The position numbers and the translations under genes are program-made. From Argentina anserina (lineage: Eukaryota; Streptophyta; Magnoliopsida; Rosales; Rosaceae), in contig NC_065877.1 of assembly GCF_933775445.1 (NCBI RefSeq), forward strand, positions 35,538,694 to 35,602,693: a DNA stretch of 64,000 nucleotides, given 5' to 3'. Under the pieces are notes generated by a model. The model did not search any database. It saw only the letters and a program-made list of their open reading frames with translations, and was not told where the DNA came from. Positions 1 to 10,731 of the stretch are shown piece after piece (the first letter of the stretch is position 1; every line of letters begins with the position of its first letter).

Positions 1-316
1 CTTGTTTGCTTAGGCGACGAAACTATTAAAAACCTCATGTATCATATAAATTGTTTAATTACTAAATTTAATGTATAAATAAAGAGCACAACAAATTACT
101 TAATATTTAATTTATAAATATATTTGTTCATACAAAGTAGGTAATATATAAGTAGTTAACAAGTTTTATCCTAGGTCATATACAAAAGGAAGGAATCTGC
201 TGACATTTGATTACAATGTATGAATGAAAACACATACTCTTCACTGTTATGATGCAGATGCAGCTTCCCTAATCAACTATTAACAAAAATGCCAAGGATA
301 GAGTCTATGACACTAG

Positions 317-3262
317 TTAGCTACCACCACCACTGAGGGAGTTTGTAATTGGTTGAGATGGATTGCTTGCAGTCCACATCTCCTCCAAACGCTTGATACG
401 CTCCATGGCCTCTAGATTCTTCTCCTTAGCCTTTTGGGCGTCTTCCTTGGCTTCTCGGGCCTCTTGCTCGGCTCGTGTGAGTCGCTCTTTGGTCTCTCGG
501 CCTTCCTCTTCCAAACGTGCAGCCCTACTTAAAGCCTCTTGAACAATCGCATTTGTCGATGTTGAGGATTGACCACATGCAGTGGAAGAATTTGATGATT
601 GAGAGGTGACACCAAAAGTTGCTCTTCCCACACCCCGAACCTCATTTTTGTTTCGTGGTCCTAATGCATTTATAAAAACTTCAACTTGTGTCGGCTCATC
701 AAAATAGTGTACAATTTGGTCATCGGGAACCTCAAACTCATCCCTCACTTTGGCTGTCACCCTATCAACCTCCTGTCTGATCTTTTGCTGCATTTAATTT
801 GAAAAATGCATATATTGGTACACACATATATAATCACATTCATCAACTAGTTGATTGTTGCACACACATACAGTAGATGATTAAAGCACACATATTTGTA
901 CCTATGTCAACATGATTCTTTTTTTTTTACCCAATCACCAAGGAAGGTAGACAACACAAATGATAAATGTAATGTTGTTGAGCTCAATAAGAGCTAAGCT
1001 ATACCCCTGATCTTAATCATGATTAAACCTCCATGTAAAACACAAATGCATGCTAAAGAATCTTTTTGTTTCTTTTGATATAGATTACAGAATGACTTTG
1101 TTGGATAGTTGGATATCCTAACCCATTTGGTCACTTCCTGCTTTAGAGTCAATAACAAAGACATACCTAATTAATCAGCTACCATGTTTTCCATGTATAC
1201 TCAAGTTAGCTAAACTGATTCTAACATATGCACCCTTCTATCTTATTTCATATTAAAGCTACCAATGCCAAACCTAGTTTACTCTTTATTTTTCCAAATC
1301 ACAGTGATATTTTCTTGATGTGAGACCTAATTAAATTACAAAAACTGAATACATTCATATGAACAAGCAAATGCATATAATTATTCACATATTTCAACAA
1401 ACAAGTGCCAACTTACTATATTTTTAATTGCTTCCGGGTGATCAGCAGGATACACAAGCTCGTAATTCTTAAGTAGGGCCATCGGTTCCCCCTTTTTCTT
1501 CAACTCAAGCGCCCCATAGATAAAAGGTGTCGGGCCTGTTGTGTGGTGCAATTTCTTCTCACCCCGGTTCTTGGTGTTGGCTTCCGATCGCTTCTGCATA
1601 TGACAATAGCAAATATAAGAACTAACAGTCCCAAATTTGTTACAGTACCAGCATCAAATTTATTACAGTAACAACAACAAATATAAGAACTAACAGTAGC
1701 AAATGTCAGTGCAAATATAAGAACTAACAATCCCAAATTTGTCACAGTAGCAGTAGCATCAAATTTGTTATAGTAACAGCAGCAAATATAAGAACTAACA
1801 GTAGCCTATGTCAGTAGCAAAAATAAGAACAAACAGTCCCAAATTTGTCACAGTAGCAGCAGCATCAAATTTGTTACAGTAACAGCAGCAAATATAAGAA
1901 CTAACAGTAGCATATGTCAGTAGCAAAAATAAGAACAAACAGTCCCAAATTTGTCACAGTAGCAGCAGCATCAAATTTGTTACAGTAACAGCAGCAAATA
2001 TAAGAACTAACAGTAGCATATGTCAGTAGCAAAAATAAGAACAAACAGTCCCAAATTTGTCACAGTAGCAGCAGCATCAAATTTGTTACAGTAACAGCAT
2101 CAAATATAAGAACTAACAGTAGCATATGTCAGTAGCAAAAATAAGAACAAACAGTCCCAAATTTGTCACATTAGCAGCATCAAATTTGTTACAATAGCAG
2201 CATCAAATTTGTTACAGTAACAGCAGCAAATGTGGGACCAAACTTGATCATGAAATAGCAAATTTGTTATAATGACAACAATTGTAACCTTCACTAGTTG
2301 ATCATGAAAATAAATTAGCAAAGCAAGGAAATTAATATACCTTGAACTCAGGAGATTCAAAGTGTCCTAACATCCACTTCCACTCCTTCTTTCTATGTTT
2401 AAACTCTTTTGGTATTACATCAGGAGTTTCCTTATTGCGGTTTGTTTTGATCCAGCTCTTCCATTTACAATAGATTGAGGCAGCATGGTCATGGATCCAC
2501 TTGACCATCTTCTTATCATTCCAATCAATGTCATAATATAACTGCAAGTCATATATAAATATTTCAGCCCAATTCATGAGTTTTAAGACAAAAACAGTTT
2601 CTTGAGTTTTAAGACAAAAACAGTTTGTTTGATACAAAACACATTGAAGACTTGGTTTTAGCTAACCTTGAGTTCATCTAGCAGCTTCTCCCTCTCTTCA
2701 TCCTCATGCTCCCACCAAGAAGGTTTTGTCATGGAAATAATGTCTCTCACAATGTGGCCTACATCATGAGTAAGCCAGCTATTTTTACCTCTAGTGTTTG
2801 GTCCGTGCAAAAACTCGCTGTCGAAGATAATTTTAACCTTCTCACCATGCACTCTCCAATGGTCATAGGCTTTTAATCCTTTCACCAACCCCCGAATGCG
2901 TTTTGGGGGTGGTGCTGCCACAAAAAAAAAGCAACAATTAATCGCATGGTATACTTAAAGGGAATTCATAAAAATAGGCTTAAAAGGATTTTATATACAC
3001 TTAAACGCATATTACCTCCATCTTCACGAGGACGAGGTAAGCGTCGAATACTGTAGGTGCCTTCGTCATTACTTTCAGGATCTGAATCTGATGCACCAGG
3101 GTCTGAACTGTCAATAGGGAGCGGGGGAGGGATAGGTGGTCTTGAACCAGGGGCTGGTGGTGTCCTTATTGGCTGTTCAGGGCCCTTTACTGAGCTGGCC
3201 ATCTTGAAGAAGCGCTCAAATGCCTCTTGTTGTTGTTTTCTCTTCCCATTCGTTTGCGGCAT
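317..3262 (-). CDS. TNPA-like protein of the CACTA element (Transposase_24 / Ptta-En-Spm family)
   Basis: Five exons are read on the minus strand: 3262-3016, 2914-2667, 2541-2341, 1593-1417 and 787-317. All junctions are GT-AG and the frame is continuous for 447 aa. The N-terminus is Pro/Asp/Ser-rich. The centre (about residues 85-300) has the Trp- and Lys-rich pattern of plant Ptta/En/Spm transposases (WWEHEDEE, HRKKEWKWMLGHF), followed by a conserved VFINALG...VRGVG block near residue 330. The C-terminus has a charged heptad-like coiled coil rich in Glu, Lys and Arg. In En/Spm, TNPA binds subterminal motifs and works with TNPD in excision; that role is inferred here from family and position. 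The third intron holds a 106-bp minisatellite. An untranslated first exon near 3720-3900 is likely. Confidence 0.85.
1605..2230. repeat. 106-bp tandem minisatellite inside the TNPA-like gene
   Basis: The landmark CAGTCCCAAATTTGT or a close variant starts at 1626, 1728, 1834, 1940, 2046 and 2152, giving spacings of 102, 106, 106, 106 and 106 bases. Each unit contains TCAAATTTGTTACAGTAACA, a CAGCAGCA stretch and AATATAAGAACTAACAGTAG. The last four units are almost identical. The array sits wholly in the intron between 1594 and 2340, so it does not alter the protein. Confidence 0.92.
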
Positions 3263-4495
3263 AATTCCTGTACTTCCAATCACATAATCACAATCACAAA
3301 CAAAAAAACAGTCATCCCACAGGAAAGTAAAGAAACAAGCATATATACAACTGCTGGAATGAGTATGAAAAAAAAACATAACAATTCAGTTCAGTTCTTG
3401 CCAAGGATAACATTAATTAACACATAAACACACATTTCCCACATCAAACCAGCTGTTCATTTAATAATAACAATCGAAACTTCAACTCCCTCTAATGTTT
3501 CAATTCTGAAACAATCAATAAAGCAATATCACAACCCTCATATAGAAAAAAAGAAGAACCCATTTCAATTTGGGAAACCCAGATTTCAAATTCAAAGCTT
3601 AAGTAGTTTTGTAGTTCATTCTGATTCGATTCAGTCAAAGAATATATGGAAGAAAGAACAACAACCCAATGATAGACTCTCCCTGATAAGAAATAAGAAA
3701 TCGATTATAAGATTTTACCTTCTCTGGTAGACTCTCCTTGAAATCGATTTGATTCAAAGATTGGGTGCAGGTTTCGATTCAAAGATTTGGGTTGGAGGTG
3801 ACAGGATCGACCTTCATTAGCTTGTCGATGGAGGTGATCGATTTAGTTGCTGGGTTCTGAAATGCTGTGTTGCGATAAGGTTTTGGGGATTTTGAGAATG
3901 AGAGAGAGAAAGAGTCGAAGTGAGGATGAAAGTGTGATATATTAGGGGTTTTGATCTATCTAGCCAAGTATAAATTTTCGCCCCAAAAAAAATGGGGGAA
4001 ATTAAACCGCCAAATATTTTGGCCACATAGCTTACGAAAATGTAATTGTTCGTCGGCTAAGTTTGCCGGTACTGTTCATGTATAGGTGACGAGCTCAGAA
4101 TAGGGTGAATTATACCTTTTCGGAAAGGGAACGGCGCCAGAAATCAAACTCGTAGCTTTGCCACGACATGTGTGCTTTTTCGGGCATCGGAGGTCGTTTA
4201 GGCCCTCAAAATCAGCTTTTAGTGTTTTCCGAAATTATTTTGGATTTTGTTTTTGTTTGGATTTTATTTTATTTTAACCCATGGGTTTGATTAGGTTTAT
4301 ATTAGCACCCTAAGGTTTCATTTTAGTATTTAAGTCATCCCACCGTTAATTGATTCTAATGGATTAATTAGTAAGTTTTGTTGCATTAGTTTTAATCATC
4401 ACTCTAGTGTATACTAAAACATTCATATATAATATTAAGGGTTTTAAATATTATTACACTTAATTAATATTGAAAAAAGAAACTAAAGTCGTTAA
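3263..4495. other. Inter-gene segment of the CACTA element: TNPA leader/promoter and TNPD 3' flank
   Basis: No convincing coding sequence is present. 3263-3900 looks like the 5' leader of the TNPA-like gene, with a likely intron donor (minus strand) at about 3717. The stretch 4045-4215 is richer in GC than its surroundings. It holds motifs resembling the subterminal repeats: TTCGTCGGCTAAG at about 4048-4060 and TAGGTGACGAG at about 4083-4093. 4220-4495 is AT-rich and featureless. Confidence 0.55.
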
Positions 4496-7400
4496 TTAAT
4501 TGTCTTCATTCCAATCCTCATCTTCTGTATCATTTGCCTCTGATTCCGTTGTGTACGATTCATTAAAGATGTCGTCTTCTGAAGCATAATTTCCTTCAAC
4601 AATGGCACCATGGTCTCCCTGCCTATTTTGAGATGTAGATTCGTTTGGGATTGTGATGAATTGATCTCCTTGCACGAAGTGTAAGTGGTTGTTGATGCGA
4701 ATATCATCTAAACCACATATTTGAGATGGGGAAGGCTCTTGATATGGTTCATGAACTTCATCGTTGTCCTCTTCATCATCAAGTTCTTCACCGCCAGAAA
4801 GTGTGGTCTCACTCCATATATTCCTATGTGACATAAAGTTAACTACTTTCCAAGGAGGGCCAGCTTTAGGATCATCAAGATAGAACACTTGTTTTGCCAT
4901 GGTGGCGAGAATAAACGGCTCAGTGTCGTACCAGCTTGTCTCTGTATTCACTGATAACATACCATAATCCATCTTCGTACTCCTCGGCACATTCGGATTA
5001 GTATTGAACCATTTACACTTGAACAGTACAACGCTCATATTTCCATACATTAACTCGACAACGGCAAGTAGCACTCCGTAGTAGGGAAAGTTGTCCCCAT
5101 GTACCATGACCCCATAGTTTTGGGTTTTGTGGTTTATATCTCGTTGAAGTGTTACAAACTTCACGCCGTTGACAAAACATCCCGCATGTACACTGTGGTG
5201 TTTTGGCTTGCATGCCAAATGGTACAATTCGGGTGTGCACCATTCACTATTCTGTTGTCTTAGGCTTCTCATCTACAAAATGGTGTAATAAATACATTAT
5301 AAGTGAAATTATTAAAATGGACAATTATTTTGCAAGCTTGTGAATAAACGTACCCATGTTAGAAAGTAATCAGGAAACTTTCTTTTATGTGTCACGTTAG
5401 GCCTCCGATCTCTTGGATTGGCTTTAATGAGCTTCAAATGCTCATCAAGGAAATACTGAGCTTCTTTGCAGTGTTGTAGTACACACCAATGAGCTTCAGC
5501 TAGCTCAGGATCACTTAATCTCTCAAAATTTGGTAAAGTACCAAAGTGTCGTACCTCTCCTGAAACAACTGAAAGATTGAAGTGTTGTCTGGTACTAGCC
5601 ATGGTTGAAGATTCCGCCCCATCACTATTTTGGAGATATAAGTTGCAATAGATCACACATTCATCTGCAATGTATGACTCCGCTATTGATCCTTCTGGGT
5701 TACTCTTGCTTTTACATAATCTTTTGTACTGCCCCAGTTGTCTGAAATTACACAATTAGTATATATAGTGTTGTTGTGAAGTGTAATTAAGGGCATAAAA
5801 AATGATGTAAAGATTTGCACCTTTCTTGGGGGTACATCCAGGTGCAGTGTACTGGACCAGAAAGCAAGATTTGTTCAGGAAGATGGACCATCAGGTGGAT
5901 CATAATGACAAAGAAAGCGGGCGGAAAAACCCGCTCCAATTTGCACAAGATGTACACAATGTCTTCTTTCAATATAAGAACTTCTGACTTCTTGAGCTCT
6001 TTAGCGCATAGCTTTTGAAAGAACCGACAGAGTGCTATTATAGGTTCCACCACATCTGGATGCAAATAGGGTCGAATTATAACTGGAAGAAGTCGTTGCA
6101 ACAAAACATGACAGTCATGAGTCTTCAATCCGCAAAACTTATTTTCTCGCTCTCTAATGCACCGAGATATATTACCTGCATACCCATGAGGATACTTTAC
6201 TCCTTTAAACCAGGTGAATACATGTCTCTTCAAAGTTGGATGCACAGTGTAAGGAGCAAGAGGTAATTTCGTCACTGACCCCTTCTTTATTGGCCACAAA
6301 TGTTCTCGTATTCGTAGCTTCTTTAGATCCTCGCGCGCTTTCACAGTATCCTTATTACCGTATTTAAGACTAAGAGTTGTTCCCATAATGATATTAGCTA
6401 CATTCCCCTCTATGTGCATGACATCTAGGGCGTGTCTCAATACTGATTTCGACCAATAAGGTAAATCATAGAATCTACTTTTGTGTGTAAAACACATCAT
6501 ATCATCTGGGCGAGTTGTTCCCATTATAGCAGGATCACCACTCAACACTCCAAAATCAAATGAGTTCAGCATCTCCAAAATTTCATCACCAGACCACACT
6601 CGGGGTTTAGTACGAAACTCGACTGTGCCATCAAATCCTTCTGCATCCTGCCGCCAAGAGTGGTCAATTGGAAGCCATCTTCGGTGACCCAAGTAACACA
6701 CCTTCCCAGCATGCCAATCAGAATGAACTTCATTCAAGCAGACCGGACATGCTTTGTACCCATGCACAGCTTGAGACGACAACATCCCATAACCAGGAAA
6801 ATCACTTATAGTCCACATAACTGCTGCTCTCATAATGAATGAACTTCCACTGTGCCTGTCAAAAGTAAGGACTCCATTTTCCCATAATTTTAACAACTCA
6901 TCGATCAATGGTTCCATATACACATCTAAACACTTTCCAGGAGACTTAGGACCAGGAATTAACAAAGACATCATACTAAATTCCTTCTTCATACACATCC
7001 AAGGAGGCAGGTTGTACGGCACAAGAATAACAGGCCATGTACTATGAGCCAAACTCATACTTCCAAAGGGATTGAATCCGTCTGTTGCAAGCCCGAGTCT
7101 TACATTTCGAACATCTGCTGCAAAATCAGGGAATGATCTATCAAAGGTTTTCCAAGCCTCGCCATCTGCAGGGTGTCTCAAAGTATCATCATCTACCCTT
7201 CTTTCCCCATGCCATCTCATTTCACTTGAAGTGTGTCTAGACATATACAAACGCTTTAGCCTCGGAATCAAAGGGAAATGACGAAGCACCTTTACTGGAA
7301 CACTGTTTTCCTTAACTGTACCTTCCTTCCACCTCGACTCGAAGCATATTGGACATTCATCAAGCTCTGCTCTCGTTTTGTAAAACAGAACACAATCATT

Positions 7401-8075
7401 CTTGCACGCATGTATTTTATCATAGCCTAGGCCAAGGTCACCCAAAATCTTGTGCACCTTGTAATAACTATCAGGGAGATTGTTTGGTTGAGGAAGCATA
7501 TTCTTAACATTCTTCAACATATTGTCAAAAGCCTCATTTGACCACCTGTTCTTCACTTTAAGCTGCATTTGTGACAAAATGGTCCCCAAAACAGTCTGAG
7601 GACTACCATCATATAGTGGAATCTGAACTCGTGCAAGCAGTCTAGTATACTTATCATAATCATGAGTGTTGGTGTACGGAAGCACATGAACTGTGTCAGT
7701 AGTTGTATCATAAATTGCATCTTCCTCATGCGTTGGAGCAAATGTAGGAAAACTGTCATGTAGAATGTTTATAGCTGGGTTCAAATGATCAGGCTCGAAA
7801 CTACCACCAGATGTTCTGTCATAAGTAGGTTCATGATCAGCTACTTCGCCGTGCTTACTCCATGTTGTATAACTACGCATTATACCATTGTTACTTAGGT
7901 GGTCATACATTTTTTTTATAGTCTTCCACTTGGTATTGAGACATTTTAAGCACGGACACCTATGTTGTTTCTTTCCATCACCATGTTCATGTACAAACTG
8001 TAGAAAATCAAGGACTCCTTGTTGGTACTCAATGCTCTCCTTTGGTAAATGTATCCAACTCTTGTCTTTGTCCAT
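4496..8075 (-). CDS. TNPD/TNP2 transposase of the CACTA element
   Basis: Three exons are read on the minus strand: 8075-5821, 5741-5354 and 5272-4496. They join in frame to 1139 aa. Domains in order: transposase-associated domain (about residues 3-75, starting MDKDKSWIHLP), TNP2 transposase core (about 180-560, with DFPGYGMLSS, a CPVC knuckle and DVMHIEGNV), DUF4218 (about 640-885, spanning both splice joints, with GPVHCTWMYPQER and NPEGSIAES) and DUF4216 (about 905-1010, with YYGVLLAVVEL and FKCKWFN). The tail is acidic. These four domains in this order are the standard plant CACTA transposase. No frameshift or early stop was seen. The ATG at 8075 matches the usual family start, and an intron acceptor lies just upstream, so a leader exon near 8805 is likely. 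Confidence 0.93.
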
Positions 8076-8491
8076 ATCCTGTTAATTACATATGAGAGAT
8101 ACAACAAATAATCACAAATCAAGTGTCACAAATACAAAATATTGTATTTTCTTTGATCTTGTTCATCACCTTATGCCTCCAGTTAGGGTCCTAATCCCAG
8201 TCAAGAGCACAACACATTTTTTCATATTTCGTATAATTTTTAAATATTCGATTTTAGTCCTCGGAAAATTTTGACAGCATCTCCCTATAGTTTCCAAGTG
8301 CACAAATATCTATACCTAGCTAGATGCACATAAGGTACAATATTGGGAGACCCTATCAAAATATATATACCCATGCACGATCAAAATCGAATACTCAAGA
8401 ATTATACGAAATGTGAATCAAAGTCTTGTGCTCTTGAAATAGGACAATTCAAAAATTATATATGATTCTTAAACGAGATTTCTAAGGAGTA

Positions 8492-8529
<38 letters not shown>

Positions 8530-9019
8530 CAAATCATAAATTAAATAACATAAATTTCATAATACAAAAACAATTCTTTATATTAACTAATTTAACTTAA
8601 TTCATAATTAAATAACATAAATTTAAAAAATTCTACACAAATCAATATAACTTCACAACAATCAAGAATGAGTATGTATAATTAATACACACAAATAACA
8701 TAATCACACAAAAATGCAATCAATATATGCCTGGTATTGTTCAAGGAATAGTACTAATTAGAAAAATGGATGATATGGTAAGAAAGAATGAGAAAGAGAA
8801 GATACCAAGTTAGAATCCGATGGGTAATGATAGACTAAGCTGAGGATAAACCCGATTTGAAGAATTGAACATCTAACACTGAAAATCGCCGGAAATTTGT
8901 GTGGGAGAAAATTATCATGTTCATTCCTTTTTTTTCACGATCTGGAAACAGAACCTGCACTTATAGTCATTATTGAAGACTTAGGTTAGGAACATTTTCC
9001 TCCCTTAAGACTTTTCATT
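8076..9019. other. 5' leader and promoter region of the CACTA transposase gene, with an AT microsatellite
   Basis: No open frame of note. On the minus strand a splice acceptor abuts the transposase ATG, and a likely leader-exon donor is present near 8805. A perfect (TA)n run occupies about 8492-8528. The remainder is AT-rich sequence. Confidence 0.5.
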
Positions 9020-9347
9020 CGTCCCCTAAGAAATACCTTAGGAGACAAAAGCATATTCGTCGTTTAAGCCGTAAGCACACGACAAAAAAATTTGTTTGTC
9101 GTGTAAAAAGCATATTCTTAAACGAGAAAATCCTCTCTCGTCGCCTAACAGACTATTTAGGGGAGGAAATGCTATGTCGTCGCCGAACTAACTACTTAGA
9201 TGACGAAAGCTATTTTGCGTCGTTTAATCACCTATCCAGGCGACGAAAATTATTTCTTAAGAGGCGAGAATTATTGTGTCGTCTAACAAAGTCTTAGGTG
9301 ACGAAGATTTTTCCTTTTCCTAGCCTAAGTGTTTTTTTCTGGTAGTG
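9020..9347. repeat. CACTA subterminal repeat array and terminal inverted repeat
   Basis: Short motifs of the form TTAGGYGACGAAA occur in both orientations: near 9036-9050, 9057-9068, 9137-9148, 9177-9187, 9193-9207, 9217-9226, 9237-9249, 9278-9285 and 9292-9305. Such arrays near the ends of CACTA elements are binding sites for TNPA-type proteins in the families that have been studied. The terminal repeat proper is 9331-9347. A matching motif at 10-22 marks the opposite end. Confidence 0.82.
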
Positions 9348-9651
9348 ATTTATATAAATTTATGATTAATTAATGGCTATAATTAATTGATACAATTACC
9401 ATATAGGCATCCCCACACACACACAGATATATATATATATATATATTATATTTCAAGTATACTTTAAAATATCAATTTTTTATTATAATTTGAAAAAATA
9501 AATGATAAACAAGAACTACAAAGATTTTTTATAATAATCTACGACGGTTGGATTAACAAGGATATAATTATTTTTTCATTTTAAAATGACATTTTGTGAT
9601 TATTGTAATTGCTGACATAACAATGTGATGTAGCATACCACGTAGGATTGC

Positions 9652-9669
9652 GGCGCCAGATCTGGCGCC
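9652..9669. repeat. 18-bp perfect palindrome
   Basis: GGCGCCAGATCTGGCGCC is its own reverse complement. It is a GC-rich island in AT-rich flanking DNA just outside the CACTA element. No gene is attached to it, and its function is unknown. Confidence 0.9.
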
Positions 9670-9836
9670 ATATTGTGGCACTAAAACATTTTCCTTTTTT
9701 GTTATTTCAGTAATCTTGGTGATAATTATCCTCATGTTTTGTCATAAATGAATTTCTTTTGAATTGTTTTTGTTGCTTTAGTTCTTCCCAATCTAACGAA
9801 TATTTTTGGATCCGCCCCGAGAGTTGGGGGTTAATT

Positions 9837-9966
9837 TACTATACATCAATGTATGTTATACATCCCACATCCAACGGTTGATAACAGATATTATTTTTTT
9901 GACACCACTCACAAAACAATATCGACCGTCGGATGTGAGATGTATAGTATATATTGATGTATATTA
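9837..9966. mobile_element. Small foldback/MITE-like element
   Basis: The 47-base arms at 9837-9883 and 9920-9966 are imperfect inverted repeats with about eight mismatches, around a 36-base spacer. Recognisable core pieces are ATACATCAAT, the complementary pair CACATCC / GGATGTG, and CGGTYGATA. The size and structure fit a MITE. No clear target duplication was seen, so the superfamily is not assigned. Confidence 0.65.
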
Positions 9967-10497
9967 GAATTTTCCGGGAATTGGTATTTGAACTAATAGT
10001 ACAATGTGGATAGTTTTTAGTACACAGACGCATTGTGCATGGTTACAATTTATAAATTCAATATAAACACATAGTACTCAAAACGTGCATATAAACGGCT
10101 CATATATTTAGCACCGTGTACATGCATGCACGTTAGATCACTTAGATGCATACAAGCACTTTTTGTATACATATTCCTAGTTTAATTGAGCATACATATA
10201 AAAATGCACTTTCAGCTTTATAATGAAGCAGTTCGATGTAGAACAGGAGAATTATCGAGATTTAACTTTTAAGTTCCTATCAATGAAAGTCCTTTTTTCG
10301 AAACAGTCGTTAAAGATGGATTAAGTACATTTCAGACGTCATAAACTCATAACAATTGATCGAGCTTGAAAAGCATAATCCATTAACGCTTACTATGATT
10401 GTTCACGTTGATGAAAAATATAGGGTTTAAAAAACGCGGGAAATTAAGCCATCTTATTTGAAGGGCAACCGTAGCCGGGGGAACAGGCATGTTTTTT
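9967..10497. other. Intergenic, no gene seen
   Basis: AT-rich sequence downstream (minus-strand sense) of the extensin/GASA-like gene. It probably includes that gene's 3' UTR. Nothing else was recognised. Confidence 0.5.
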
Positions 10498-10688
10498 TTA
10501 ACTCTCTATGTCGTCGTCATAAGGTCCTGGTGGTGGAACACAGCCGTTGTTGTCACAACACTTTCTCACGCAGTCCGCCAGGCACCCCTTTTCAGCATTA
10601 TCAACCTCACACCTCGGTTTACACTCCCCTTGGCAATCTGCATGTACGCCCCGTTAATTGAATTAGCAAATGAATTAGCAGTTCTGAT

Positions 10689-10731
<43 letters not shown>

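Larger units (their letters stand above)
1..9347 (-). mobile_element. CACTA (En/Spm-type) DNA transposon, left end outside window
   Basis: The right terminus at 9347 reads, on the minus strand, CACTACCAGAAAAAAAC, the CACTA-type terminal inverted repeat, and is followed by a possible 3-bp target copy ATT at 9348-9350. A subterminal array built from TTAGGCGACGAAA and its complement lies at about 9020-9306. The same motif reappears at 10-22, so the left terminus should lie shortly before base 1. On the minus strand the order is terminus, TNPD/TNP2 transposase, TNPA-like gene, terminus, which is the usual En/Spm-like two-gene layout. Both genes have uninterrupted spliced frames, so the element could be autonomous. 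The left TIR and the target duplication cannot be confirmed from this window. Confidence 0.93.

Noticed and set aside
3817..4026. 69-codon minus-strand open frame in the CACTA element
   Set aside because: It lies in the presumed leader/promoter of the TNPA-like gene and has no conserved domain or splice link.
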